Assembly (NCBI GenBank): GCA_916613615.1
Contig: OU744730.1
Location: 29,262,882-29,326,881 of the forward strand
Reading direction: 5' to 3'
DNA length: 64,000 nt
Origin: Steromphala cineraria
Lineage: Eukaryota > Mollusca > Gastropoda > Trochida > Trochidae
Below the pieces are notes generated by a model. That model saw only the letters and a program-made list of their open reading frames with translations, made no database searches and had not been told where the DNA came from. The stretch's first letter is position 1, and every line of letters begins with the position of its first letter. Positions 10,331-22,679 of the stretch are shown in pieces. The position numbers were made by a program, and so were the translations under genes.

Positions 10331-12235
10331 TGTATTGATATGTACCATGTACAAATGAAAAGGCTTGTTTGAATTTTTTAGTATTAAATTGCAGACTACT
10401 TTAGGAATTTAACAGTTAAGTTTGTAAACTATTCAACAACAAAATAAAAAAGTAACATTTTAAAAATAACTATCATTATCAAATTATCAATAATCTGTCA
10501 TAAAGTTTTCCTATCAACCAATCAATCTGCAGCAGACCAGTCAAAAGCATTTGTTGCACAATTGTTCAAAAATAAAATATTGACACTTTGATATCAAAAA
10601 TACAAACTTCACGATCCCCTTTCATGCCTTTGTCACCTATCAATGAATATTTAATATAAAAAACTTTACTTAGATTTAGTGAGACACTTAGACTTGAAGA
10701 CTGAGGGCTTCATTACAGTTCATACTCATTGTCATTTCCCGGCTGTACGTCAGTTGTTCAAAACGGTGTTTTGTATAATTCCAAAAAAATCCCAGCCAAT
10801 ATTTATTACTAAAAGTAAATCTATTACTTAAATTCAACATAAATGCCTGTTGACTAATTCATATGCAGATGTAGTTGATAAGATCTGATCTGACAGGAAC
10901 AATCACAATGGCAGGCCTAGAGCTCTGTGACGTTGACGTGTGAAGGTCAACTTTACCGCAACTTTGCCACAAAATTTGTTCAAACTAAGCATACATTATT
11001 AACAAAAGAAAACATTAGCAAGAATAAAGAGTCATCATACACCTATATTTGCTTTATTGGTCATGAAATAAACATTGATTTGTATAAGATACTTACATTG
11101 AATCTTGTAGTCCAAACCTGTCCAGTCTATTTCATGCAGCAGACGACACATGGGTTACCAGCAACACTTGCATAGTAAATTAAAAACGGAATGTGGATGT
11201 AAAAAGTGGGATTGGGATGCGGAATAGGATTAAGTAGAACACGTACAGAAATGTACCAAATAAGATGTAGGGGCACAGGATTTTTGCATTATCAAGGCAT
11301 AAACAAAAAGTATTTGTTGTATCTTTCTTGGGATGAAATTAATCAAGGCAATAGGCTAAAAATAACCTATTTTCCCCTTGTTGATGCAATTTTGTTATTA
11401 TTCATTATAGGTTTTTAAATATTTGTTTCAATGAAATATACAATAAAATTGAATATAATATTCAAAAGTTAAATGAAAGATAATGTGATTTTGTGTACTC
11501 ATCGGCCCGATGTAGGCCCGACGTAGTTTGCCGATGTAAAAACAGTGCCGACGGTGCCGCTCTTTTGCCGACGTTGGCCCGATGTAGTTGTGCTACCTGG
11601 GTTAGTGGCATGTTTCAGGACAAGTTTTTAGAGTGGTTAAGGCTTTGCCTGAGTCGAAAAACAAATATTAGGTTTAATGGTATTTATGACGAGACGGCAC
11701 TATTCTTGTATCTAATTATGATGAAAAAAATGGTCTTCACATAAGGCAATCTAGTTAAAACTAGCTGTAATGCTAACGTCCCCTAAATCCTGCGTTACAT
11801 CTAGCTACTAACCCACCCGGCGCCGAAAAAGAACTGGTTCATATCTTAGGATCGGCAGTCGTAAGGATTTACATTCCATTCTTCGAATAATCTGAATATA
11901 AATGCAAAGAATTTTATGTGTGACTTATGGGACGTACACATTGAAGACACCTATAACTAGATTTCCAGTATCTTAGAGCTGAGCCGTGTTATTTTTCCAT
12001 TGGTTGATTGCACAAAAGGGTCAGTTTTTTCATATCTACATGTAATGAACTTTTTTTTTAAATTCAGATTCAATAATATCTGATGATTTTTTCATCATTT
12101 TTTCTTTTGTATATTAATTATAAAAATGTCTTAAGTTTATAACAGATATCAAATGTTCAAAAGCGAAGTATTCTGTAAAATAGCAAGTATGATTAAAAAC
12201 CATGGCCACCACATTCTCATAAAATGTTGATATAG

Positions 12236-12457
12236 CCTCTGTTCTAATTAGCCGAGTTTGTGAGCTAGAATGGGGAATGACTGATTGGAGGCAATCAAAG
12301 TTAGGTGTGCAATCAGCGACGATGTCGTAAAATCATCGTTCTGCCTGCTGCCAGAATTATGTCTTTGTTAAAAAAATTCAAATTCGATTGTAGTGCAAAT
12401 TTTTCCCACCAGGGGAAACTGTTGGAAATCACGATCTTTGTCTAATTAGAACAGAGG
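12236..12457. mobile_element. Short inverted-repeat element, family 2, copy 1
   Basis: The terminal inverted repeats are CCTCTGTTCTAATTAG at 12236-12251 and CTAATTAGAACAGAGG at 12442-12457, a perfect 16-bp match. The interior includes GCAATCAGCGACG and a GGGGAAACTG motif near the right end. Copies in A2 (20381-20639) and near 46098 show that it sat in the ancestral unit before duplication. The target duplication is unclear. Confidence 0.75.
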
Positions 12458-12574
12458 TAGGATAAACAGCCTTGATCTGTCTCTTTCGGGAGCGAATGTG
12501 ACCGCCAATGAACTTTTAGTGATCGAGTCGGAGTGACACTGTAAAAGATTGTAAAGAAGTAATGTTATTATAAG

Positions 12575-12700
12575 ATGACCAGTTGCTCTAAAGTGACAGG
12601 CCAGACAACTAACATGTTTACTTGGGGTTGATTTGATTACTCTGTTCTCTTCAAGACCCTACAGAAGGACTGTTTGGAAACTTAGCAGCTTATTGGACTC
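12575..12700 (+). repeat. Module V, copy 1
   Basis: This block contains GTGACAGGCCAGACAACTAA followed by CATGTTTACTTGG, a TTGATTTGATTAC segment and GGACTGTTTGGAAACT. It recurs at 20775-20895, 47755-47850 and, more diverged, at 44940-45030. No reading frame is kept in all copies. Confidence 0.6.
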
Positions 12701-13679
12701 ACGAATGACTAATTTCGATGTAATGAAAAGGTTTTATATAAAAACCAAAGAAATACACAAATCTCAATGTTTTAGATATTTTGTAACACAATATATGCCA
12801 TTTTAATTTAAAAATAAATGTTGAATAGCATTACCTTTGAAATATTCATAATTAACCATCGTTGTTTAGGTGTACTTGTAATTCACTTGTACTCACTCGA
12901 GAATTCCATCTATCGACCGTTGACGAGTATTAAAAAGTCTGTTTGATAATATTCACATGCTTCAGCATCTTAATTTGTGTAGCTTGATTTCCCATTTTGT
13001 GTACCTGCTTAACCACTTTATTCATGAAAAGCTGGACGATTAAAAACACAAAACATTTGTGCTGCTCGATCCGTAATTAAATTTACAATTCAAACTTATT
13101 GGAGGGATATTGAGAGACTATACAGGCAGATAATTCTTTCACAGAACATGAAAATTTAGTAACACTGTGTCAGTTCCATAGTTAGATAACGATTTTACTA
13201 CATTTAATGGTTTGTTTCAAGAACGTGGCTGAGCAAGTACATAAAAGTGATTTTCATTACTTAACTGATTGAACCAATCATGAGACTGTTGTTTTTTTAT
13301 GAAATTAATTCAGTTGTCAAAAAGGTTACTCGAGGCCAATAATTCAGAACAGAAACACATGTACATGTACGCATTAACAGGTCTGTTGTAATTGTTATGT
13401 GATTGTATTTTTTTGGATAAATTTAGTTTTAGTTTAGTTCTGTAAAAACAATTTTACCAAGCCTGTGCATTTAGGCCTCGATTAAAGGCCTATTAGTGTA
13501 TTAGTAAATCAGAGGCTTTTGATAAATCACGACCTGCTGACATCAAGAAGTGAGAATTTTCCCAATCAGGTTTACACAAAGACCTTGGTGTATATTTCCA
13601 AATTTCCACAATTTTATCAGAATGGATTTACATCAGTAAGAGGAGTAAGCTTTTCCATTTGCCATGATCTCACCACTAC

Positions 13680-13880
13680 TTTAAACGTCTAGTGATTTAT
13701 CGATAGTGCAAACTTGATACAATCAGTTGTGCTTTGAATTCGAGAATTCAATTCGTAAAGTAAACATTATCTTGCATTACCAAGCTTAATCAGTGCAAAT
13801 TATCAAGACAATTTAATGTGTTACAGTATTGTTGTTGATTAAACACAGATCCTTACTTTTTCAAATGACGCATATTTTGT
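13680..13880 (+). repeat. Module Z, copy 1
   Basis: Conserved landmarks in order are AACGTCTAGTGATTTATCG, ACTTGATACAATC, TTGAATTCGAGAATTCAATT (a near-palindrome), AGCTTAATCAGTGCAAATTA, ACAGATCCTTACTT, and TGACGCA at 13866-13872. Six other copies exist in the window. No open frame is shared by all, so a regulatory or untranslated role, or a mobile origin, is possible. Confidence 0.7.
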
Positions 13881-15214
13881 TTAATTTTTCTCTAGATCCA
13901 TTTGGGCAACATGGGTTGTTTGAATTGGAGTACTGCACTTACTTCAAGTGAAGAAATGACATTGTAGTTAAGGACTTTAAAGGAAGGCTACCATAGGTTT
14001 TAATTAATAATTAGGCATGTAACTATGAAACTAAGAACCTTTTATGAATTCTCCATACATATAAACTCCCTTGTATTTGGATCTCATAACTCACGCTCCA
14101 ACTTTGCAGCAATGACTTCTATATTATTGACCCCAGTCAATTATCAATCTTGCATTTATATACTCATCAGATTGTTAACAGTGTGCTTCATTTTGGGTTA
14201 TGTAGGGTTCATTCATTGTAAATTCATTGTAAATTTCTCTCCTTGGAATGTGTTTACACGCTGTATTTAAGCAAATTTATCAAATCGAAATTGATCTTTT
14301 TTTTTACCGGAATAAGAGAATTATCAGTAACTCAATGTCAGGTTAATCAGATTTGAAGTTTTATCAGAAACCCTCATTGGCCCATATGTATACCTGTTAC
14401 CGAAAAGGTCATTTGTATGTGTTTACTACTTTTTCTAAAAGAAAACTCAACACAAGAATTAGCAAATCATTGTTTGGTTTTAAAGCTTTGTTAAAAAATA
14501 TAAGCTAATACATTTCAGCTTAAATCCCCAAGGACATCAAGGTCTAGAACGTATATACATTGCCAATTATATCTATGACTAGCAACAACATGGATACTGG
14601 ATTATTTCTTGATAAAGAGAGAGTGTTAGTTACAAACCAATAAATATTACCGCTTTTAACCAATCATTTTAAGTACAGTTGCTTTTCAAGAGAATGAAAT
14701 TGCTATCATTCTTACGATGGGAGATTTTTTATTCAACCACTATCATTCATTCAAGAAAAAAATTAATTGAACATTCTTTATTCTAAATAAAGCGACATTT
14801 TGAAATACATAAAATTCCATACAAAAATAATATTGATTTAAACACATCTATTTCATTAAAAAGAGGGATTGATAAACAAGCTTAAAGCTTATGTTAATAC
14901 AGCTCATACAAGTAAGTTCTTATTTTTGGTAAATGTATTACTAAAAGAGAATGATAGCAATAGTTGATACTAAACTCCCATTAACTACTATCTTTATCAA
15001 AGTTCATGATAACGTATTAAACGAGGGAAAGCGGGTTTGATACCAAAATCATTTATGATTTCTGATAAAGATAGTATTACATGGAAGGAAATAAAGTAAT
15101 CTTTTTACCACTCTCCCACAAAAATCAAGCCTTACTGCTGAAACGTGTAGTAAAACTAAGATTATATATGTACAACGGTTTGCACAAATTGGTATCAAAC
15201 ATAACAATGCCAAA

Positions 15215-15450
15215 TCCTTCTTTATGTCTTAAAACGGACGCATTTTGGTTTTCATCATCAGTATTTTTCAACTTCACCCTGAGCCAACATAAAATTGACA
15301 TTTCTATTGATGAAAAATTATCAGGTTATAGATTTCTTTCTATAAGCCAAATAGAGGTCTTTCTATAACTTTCAATCAAAAGGGTTCAGTTAAAGGCCAT
15401 TTGGCCAAATCTATTACAGATGATTTCATGTCCTGATCTATTGCAATGTG
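15215..15450 (+). pseudogene. Y module copy 3, frameshifted
   Basis: This is closest to Y1, sharing SQHK, DISIDE and a GYR position. The TTTCTTTCTATAAG / GGTCTTTCTATAAC segment is duplicated locally (about 15336-15372), which breaks the frame. The rest, through GCAATGTGTTAG at 15442-15453, still aligns with Y1 at the DNA level. Decayed copy. Confidence 0.5.
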
Positions 15451-15777
15451 TTAGGTAATTACTCAAAAGTGAACACAATCAAGCATATCTAATTCGAAAA
15501 AGCTTACCGTTCAAACATAAAAGGATTGACTTTCATAACGTTAACAATCAATCAAAATCAACAATGCTAACATTTTCCAACTTGGTTTAAATTTTATATA
15601 ATCAAATATCTATGCTCTGCTTTTGATGATGAAAACTGATGGAGAGCAATGATAATTTGATGAGCACTAGATATAAGAAACTATATTTTTGTCCTGTCTC
15701 TCCTTCAAGCTGACTTTAAGTACAAACCTTCCGTTACTGCGAGAGTAACCCTACTATAGATATTTGTTTGGCTTTAA

Positions 15778-16132
15778 AGGGGCAGTAGCACGTTTTAAGG
15801 GGAAATATGAGGTGATGTCAGGAAATGAAAATGGATGGTTCCAATTGAAAGATAATGCATTTGAACTAAATGGAGCAGGAATGATTTAAATTTATAATGT
15901 AAAGTTTAGCCGTGCGACTCCTTTTTCTTAAACAAAATGAATTAAAGGGGTTCAGACAAAATGGCCTCCTATGAATTTTAGGTGAATTTTGATACTTTGT
16001 CCTCTGACTATGGATATTTGGTTTGTGTTATGAGATTTTTGACACTATCAAAATAATACATTTAGCATTAACATACAATTGTCAGTGAAAATTTCAAAAC
16101 ATTTATTAAAAAACGTGTACATTCCTTTCCCT
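15778..16132 (+). mobile_element. TTAA-type MITE with paralogous empty site
   Basis: TTAA lies at 15774-15777 and 16133-16136. The left end AGGGGCAGTAGCACG is intact and the right end is diverged (ACGTGTACATTCCTTTCCCT). The A1 counterpart reads GACTTTAAATTGGTCC with a single TTAA at 3984-3987, so this copy inserted after the A1/A2 duplication, independently of the one at 7451. Confidence 0.9.
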
Positions 16133-16523
16133 TTAATATGGTCCTAAACATACATGTACAATGTCCGTCTCCCAGTTGTCCCCTACAATTGAATAAAATC
16201 AAGATGCATATGGGTATGTATAATTTTGGACAAACACTTGCAAAGAGATTTGTCATGTGTCAGTTAGTAAGGCGTGACATAAAATACCTTATTTAAAGCG
16301 TCGTTACTCATGGGTAAACTAATTTTCAAAAGCCTATAAGAGCCGAAAAAAAGAAGAAAATATATGAAATCTTTAAAAAAAGACAAAATACATTTGCAAA
16401 TTGCTGTTAACTTCTTCATTTCATGGCAGATAGAAATTGGTGAATGCATGCGAGAATCTTTTTATGTTTATATAAAAACTATTTGTAATTTCTATAATAA
16501 TGATATGTAAAGAACCCTTTTAA

Positions 16524-16880
16524 AGGGGCAGTAGCACGGTTTCATGGGGAATATGAGGTGATGTCAGGAAAATGAAAATTAATGGTTCCAATTGAAAGAC
16601 AATGTATTTAAACTAAATGGAGCAGTAATAATTCAAATATTTAACATAAAGTTTAGCCATGCGATTCCTTTTTCTTACAGAAAATGAATTAAAGGTGTTC
16701 ACACAAAAATGGCGGCCTATGTATTTTATGTGAATCTTCATACTTTGTCCTCCGACTATGGATGATTGACTTGTGTAATGACATTTTTGACACTGTCAAA
16801 ATAATACATTTAACATTAACTTACAATTTTCACTGAAAATTTTAAAATATAAAATTATCAAAAAACGTGCTACTGCCCCT
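16524..16880 (+). mobile_element. TTAA-type MITE, full-length and best preserved
   Basis: TTAA flanks both ends (16520-16523 and 16881-16884). Termini AGGGGCAGTAGCACG and CGTGCTACTGCCCCT are near-perfect inverted repeats. The length is 357 bp with no coding capacity. It lies 390 bp from the copy at 15778, in the same orientation. Confidence 0.95.
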
Positions 16881-18039
16881 TTAAGGCTCAAAATCACTCA
16901 ATTCTTCAATTTTATATTTTCTGAATACTTAAGTCAAACTATTATTATTCAGAATTGAAATAATAAAAAATGTAATTGTTATACCTTTGGAAGAATTTTG
17001 GACCCAAGTGATGGCAAAGTTTAAATCTTATTATCAAATTACTACCAGCATAAGGTTCAATATACCAAATGCTGTGGTTATGAATTCTTTATAGAGTACT
17101 AAGTTACGACACAAAACTGATATCCCTTTTTCGAGAATAAGTGGTTGAAGTTGAACAACTATTGAAAACAGAAATCAACTTTGTTGTTGTATATAAAGCG
17201 TTAGAAACTATCAAGAGGGAATTTGAATGATCATGATCATCATCAAAATACTAAGTGTTCTTTTCCATTTGTTGCTGCCATTCTTCAATGCTTGGAATAT
17301 GAGTAAACAACGTTGGACGTTTGCATTAATTCAGTGCGCACCACGTGAGCTTGCATAAGCGTCATAAATCAAAGTAAAGTGTCACTAAACCAAGGTTAAC
17401 AGCTATCAATCATCATTACTGTAAGAAATTACAACCCTGGAAAGTAGAGCTGCCAGATTGTAACATTCTTGGTGTTTTACTCTCTGGGAAATTCTGCTGT
17501 TTGCAATTTTCCGCGTATTCTAAACTGTTTTGAATGACATATTGAGCATGATGATAATGGAAACAATATATGTACAAAAAACGTGGATTCACCACAGACA
17601 CCAAACATGAATCAACGTATTCTCCAGCACATCCACCTGATTTTGGAGGAACAATCAAAAAAAGAAGATACTTCATGACAGGTAAGATTTGACTCTAGGT
17701 GATGAGCATTTCTTTTGTAATTTGCAGTCGCATGTTCGAGATTTGGCAGTGACGATCAACTCTAGATAACAACCCTAGATAACAACCGGGGCGTGGCTTC
17801 GTTGATTGGATGAGTTCTGTCTAGGGAATAGACACATGGGCTAAGGTTTATGGAGATTTTAGTGGAAAGTAAAAGCAATAAAATACCTGTATTTAACGTA
17901 TTGATTTAACATTTTAAAGAAGCGCTTGACAGTAAGTTTGGCTATGTAAAAGTAAAGCTCTTAACAAAAAGGTGCTTTACAGTTTACATGTCTTGTTGTA
18001 ATGTAATTCTGACGTGGAAAGAACAGTTCAAAGGAATTT

Positions 18040-18160
18040 TGCCAAAGATAGAAAGTCCATGTCATCTGTGACATTTACACAGATGTTTATCTGCTTACTT
18101 TATATTAATACCTTTATATGTCAACATCTTCTTTGTTCTTCAGCACATGCTTTTTTGTAA
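18040..18160 (+). repeat. Module X, copy 3
   Basis: This is the partner of copy 2, retaining the ATGTCATCTGTGACATTTAC stretch and the CATCTTCTTTGTTCTTCAG end. Y4 lies about 0.8 kb downstream, the same spacing as copy 2 to Y2. Confidence 0.6.
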
Positions 18161-18922
18161 GTGACGTCCTCATTGCAAAATGACGGCTAAGGTTTGAAAA
18201 ATACAAACGTTAATATGTTCAGCTATCAAGACAGATGCTATATATTGTCAATTAAAAGAAATGTATTTTGCAGTGTGTATAAATGTATCACAATTATGGT
18301 ATTCTAGTTCAGCTATACGGTAGTTTACCAAGCAAGTTAAGAACATGAGAATACACTTGCTTTTGCAGAAGACTATATAGACATTTTTACAACAAAATGT
18401 TAACAAAATGTTCAGAAAGAAACAAGAACATCGTGTACGATCACAAGGAGTTAGGATACAAACGATTACTAATTTATTCAATGCATCTTAATGTTGATGA
18501 CAAAACTAATATAAAATTTAAATAATTTTTCCAAATTGCAGTGAGCTCTAATCGTAACAGTTAATTACACCTAACCATAAAGAATCATTTATTAACAATT
18601 TATTCAGAAGTTTAAATGCTGAAAATATAATCACCATTAGAACGGGTAATAAAAATATGTGTTTCAAAAAGCTCACAATTTGAAAACAAAAACCTTGTTT
18701 CAATATAGATAGTAAAAATACATGATGCCCATCATTGAGATAACTGAATTATGCATGTATGATTGAAAACAATGGTTCAAAAGAGATTAATTTTATGACT
18801 ATGAAAAAAATTCATATCAATCTATGCTTCTTTGCATTGCTTTTGACCTGATTGAAGCTGAACCTCCTTTGTAGATTGTAAACAATAAACTGACATATGC
18901 TTCGCTCTGGTACAAAGATTGC

Positions 18923-19114
18923 ATGGAAGATACTATCGGTGATATACTAAAAGGTAATAAAAGCCTTTCTATAACCTTCAAGCTAATGGGTTCAGCTGAA
19001 AGCTCTTGGGATGATCTGGACAAAATCAATACCACTTGGTGCCATCCTGCGACCTGTTGCAATTTGTCAAGACGTTACATTGACGAATACTCAAATATAC
19101 CTGAATCACGCTGA
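18923..19114 (+). CDS. Y module copy 4: hypothetical exon or small ORF, function unknown
   Basis: This is an open frame of 63 codons from an ATG matching the internal ATG of Y2, with the same stop position. Homology continues upstream to about 18850, but a TAG interrupts the frame at 18871-18873. If coding, it therefore either starts at 18923 or is the 3' exon of a spliced gene. Substitutions relative to Y2 include one clearly synonymous change (GAG/GAA) and changes in about eight codons, mostly conservative (F/L, S/T, M/I, D/E). Cysteines in WCHPATCCN are kept. No family is recognised. Confidence 0.4.
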   Translation: MEDTIGDILKGNKSLSITFKLMGSAESSWDDLDKINTTWCHPATCCNLSRRYIDEYSNIPESR

Positions 19115-20380
19115 TTTTATAATTAAATACAAACAATATTCATTTCCAGGAAGAAAAAAGTAAAAACTTAGTTTTAACGCTCTTTTTGCTTACAAACAAT
19201 GTTGTTTGTTCAAATCATATTTCCATATTACACCTATATGTATATCCTCAATTTGAATGCTATTCATTTGATCTATGAAAGTTTGAATTTTGTTAAGGTA
19301 TCTAAGGTGAAATGGATAATATTGTGATACTGTAACTTTGTTTTCCCGTGAGACAAGTTCATTGTCCTGAAGGTGTGTCAGTTTTTAATCATTTCAAGCT
19401 GAACATAAAGGGTTCACAAAATATGAATTTAAAACTAAAGCAAATTTTAAAACAATGGCTTCTGGTTTACCTCACACTTTTCATGAGATGAAAAAAAACA
19501 ATGATGATGAATTGTCATCCTAAAAAAGATTTTGTGTTACAATCTTACATACTGTGGCACTCAAGCATTTGTCATGATATTGCTTAGGTTGGTATCCATC
19601 TTTTCGGAAAGTTAACCATTATTTATATCTTTACTTCACGAAACGGATTCTACATCATCTTCAGTTATATTGTATATTATGTTTTATGAACGGTTAATCA
19701 TTGCAATTTATTGTCTTCCCTCATAAATGTTTTACGGTGTAACCTTAATGTCCTTAGAAAATCAATTAAGCCCTTTCCTATTCTGTCCTTGGAAAATAAA
19801 TTAAACTCGCAATGTGAACATATCAATATTCACCACTTGACCTTTAACAACCGTCTGCTATCACAAGTAAATTACCAATAAACCAACGTTAATCAAAAAT
19901 ATCAATCATCATTCCTACAATCGTTTAGCCCTTTGACAAATGTAGTTACTATTTCTCTCGCTTATTTGCTAATCTTCCTCTAATGTAGTTGCTAGTCTGT
20001 TGGGAATTCTCTCATTTTGTAATCTTCTTAGTGGCATGTTGAACGACAGGTTTTAAGGGTGGTTTAGTAATTGCATAAAACGAAAAACAAATAAGAGGTT
20101 TGAAAGTATTTTCTTTAAATGACTATGAGACGGAACTTTTCTTGTATAGTTGTACTGGTTTGAATCATAATGACAAAATGCTCTTCAATATAGAGCCAGT
20201 TGTTTTGAATCAACTCCCAAGGTTACTAAGGTTATTTCATATGTTCATTTATTGTACCTTTTCAGATACAATAATATCTTATGTTTTTTTCATTATTCAT
20301 GACAGGATCAAAATGTTTAAACGGGAAGCATTCTGTAACACAGCAACTTGATTTAAAAACCTAAAATAATGTTGATCGAG

Positions 20381-20639
20381 CCTCTCTTTTAATTAGCCGG
20401 GTTTGTGGGCTAGTATGGGAAATGTCTGATTGGAAGCAATCCAAATTGTACAATCAGCGACGATGTCCAAAAATCATCACTTCGACTACTGAATCATGAC
20501 AAAGGCATTGTGATAAAAACCACCCTTTTCATGCGAGAAGCGTTGGCATTCACTAAAACATTCTAATGGATTGTGGTGCATATTTTCCCGCTTGAGGAAA
20601 CTGCCGAAAACCACGGATGTGGTCTTATTAGAACAGAGG
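20381..20639. mobile_element. Short inverted-repeat element, family 2, copy 2
   Basis: The ends CCTCTCTTTTAATTAG and CTTATTAGAACAGAGG are slightly diverged from copy 1. The interior is collinear with 12252-12441 and longer by a few tens of bases (a segment near CATGCGAGAAGCGTTGG). Confidence 0.7.
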
Positions 20640-20774
20640 TTGGATCAATATTTTATGACTTGATCTGCCTCTGTGGGGAGAGAATGTGGCCATCAATGAA
20701 CTTTTAATAATATTGTCAGAGGAGTGACACGGTAAAAGGTTCTAAAGAAATAATCTAATTATAAAGTGACCAGT

Positions 20775-20895
20775 TACTCTAAGTGACAGGCCAGACAACT
20801 AACATGTTTACTTGGTGTTGATTTGATTACTCTGTTCTCTTCAAGATCCCATAGAAGGACTGTTTAGAAACTGAGCAGGTTATTGACCCACAAAT
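20775..20895 (+). repeat. Module V, copy 2
   Basis: This is close to copy 1 throughout, including GTGACAGGCCAGACAACTAA and GGACTGTTTAGAAACT. Confidence 0.6.
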
Positions 20896-21280
20896 GACAT
20901 ATTTAGATGAAACGAAAGCGTTTTATATTAAAACCAAAGAAATCCTCAAATCTCAATGTTTCAGATATTTTGTAAAACAATATATGCCATGATTAAAATT
21001 ACTTTTCCATTCAACATAAAATTACCAACATCACGAAATCGTCTTCAATAAATATATAATTTAACTCTTTATAGTTTTGAATGTAAAGTGTCATAACAGA
21101 ATAACATTATTGCACCCGATTTTGTGATATTGTTAATTTTTGTTGAGCCTAATGATAAAAACACCTCAACAGTGACAGTTTTAGTTTTGGTATTGGTTAT
21201 CCTAAGCCATAATTTATTGAATACAAATCATTATTATTATATTATTTTATTTATATTATATTATTATTAATATATCCCCA

Positions 21281-22679
21281 CGTAACCTGTTTTCGAGCGT
21301 CAAGTATTTTCGAGCCCCTACAAAACGGGCCCGGGGTGCATTCTAGACGCCCGTTTATCATAACTTTCCATCGAAAAGTAAAGGGAAATGTCCTGAATTA
21401 TCGGATACATTATTTATTTTGTGTATAAGTCTGAATTTCAGATTTTGATACAAGAATAAGTAATCAGTGCAATGAAAACATAGATTTCCATAAACACCGA
21501 TCACAGTCATATTTCTAAAGCGAGCACAGTTCAATACAAATATTTTGAGAACTGTGAAACTCTTTTTGACTGAAGAGCGTAACCGTCCAGTCAACATCAT
21601 GTGATTGGCATCACGTGACAGACTATTTTTAACTTTCCAGCTGATTGACAGTTGGGGTCATCTCATAAGCGATCAGCAAATTTTTTGCCAAGTTTCGAAG
21701 GTCGCAAAACAAACGTTAGGCTGCTGATCAATGCATAAAATTAAATTGACAAAATTCTAATGAAAAAAGGCTCTTATTGATCCAAACATCTCCAACAGTA
21801 GTTATCAAAATACCCTTTTATCCATAAAAATACCAAGAATAATGTGAACGACTCATTAAATTTCCATACCGTCGCTTTGTCAACAACTCGGATTTCTTGC
21901 ATGCAATATTGATATCAAATAAAGCAGCACTGATAAATGTATGATGTACAATAATTTCAATTTTATTTAAAGCTTATGTTTCTTCATTATATGTTATCAA
22001 AAGGTGAGTCAATCATACATTCCAATTAAATATTGTTGTGTTCTCTATCGAGTGAAATTCACATCTAAAACCTGCTGTACAGAGGTCAGGTACGCGTTGA
22101 CATTGAAAGGATAATATTTTGGATTTCTGAAGTTCTTTCTTCACATTAAGAAAGAAAATGCAATGCATTATTATTTTAGTAAAAAGGCTAATAAGTAAAC
22201 GATCTCATAAAAGCTTGACAAATTTATTTTTACAAATTCAGGATGCCGGTATGGGTTGTTTACGATTTCTTCATTTGAAATACATAATGTAAATGCATCA
22301 TGTTTTCTTTGTGATATCTCCAAAAACACATTTATTTGCAAAATATGAGATTTTGACACTTTTTATAAGTTACTGTATGTGAAACTTGATAAACGATGTT
22401 TTACTTTCGAAATCGCCCCTGGAAAGCTTCCGATGTGACGACAACGTCACAGAATCTGAGGGTCTCGAAAACAGGTGACGTCATAAAATGCGCGATAAAT
22501 TTGACCTCTTCAAAATAACGAGATTTTAAGGGTAATAATCAAGGCTATATTTACTTTAATTTGGTATTCAGTTAGTCAAATAAATGTAAAAATAATGTAA
22601 TTATAAGTATTTAGGATAAATTATATGTAATTTAATGCAAGTGCTGCCGTGTGTCTTAGGGGCTCGAAAACACATTACG
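21281..22679. mobile_element. 1.4-kb inverted-repeat element inserted in A2
   Basis: The left end CGTAACCTGTTTTCGAGC and the right end GCTCGAAAACACATTACG are inverted matches (16 of 18). A second inverted copy, CTCGAAAACAGGTGACG, lies at 22464-22480, and another TTTTCGAGCCCC lies just inside the left end. The interval is absent from A1. Inside is an 80-codon minus-strand ORF (21358-21600) with no recognisable motif. The flanks are TTA-rich, so the target duplication cannot be fixed. Superfamily not assigned. Confidence 0.55.

Larger units (their letters stand above)
8836..11601. mobile_element. 2.77-kb terminal-inverted-repeat element with GC-rich subterminal repeats
   Basis: The ends CCCATGTAGCAC (from 8836) and GTGCTACCTGGG (to 11601) are inverted matches. 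Just inside both lie several GC-rich units of the form CATCGGCCCGACGT (about 8852-9003 and 11500-11587), in opposite orientation at the two ends. The rest is AT-rich. A2 reads through the site (TTTTGTAATCTTCTTAGTGG at about 20016-20035) without it, so insertion followed duplication. The target duplication cannot be resolved and no transposase is visible, so the superfamily is open. Clustered subterminal repeats occur in CACTA-like elements among others. Confidence 0.75.
3150..14470. repeat. Segmental duplication block A1
   Basis: Aligned by eye with 14900 onward (A2). Collinear landmarks include the segment before Y1 (3160-3400 versus 14940-15180), the block around CGTGAGCTTGCATAAGCGTC (4430-4600 versus 17270-17470), modules X and Y, 6890-7440 versus 19270-19850, 11602-12800 versus 20028-21000, and 12840-13480 versus 23080-23540. 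The part at 14290-14460 also aligns with 60200-60350 in B2, so A and B share ancestry. Non-exonic identity looks like roughly 80-85%. The block is interrupted by several mobile elements absent from A2. Confidence 0.8.
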
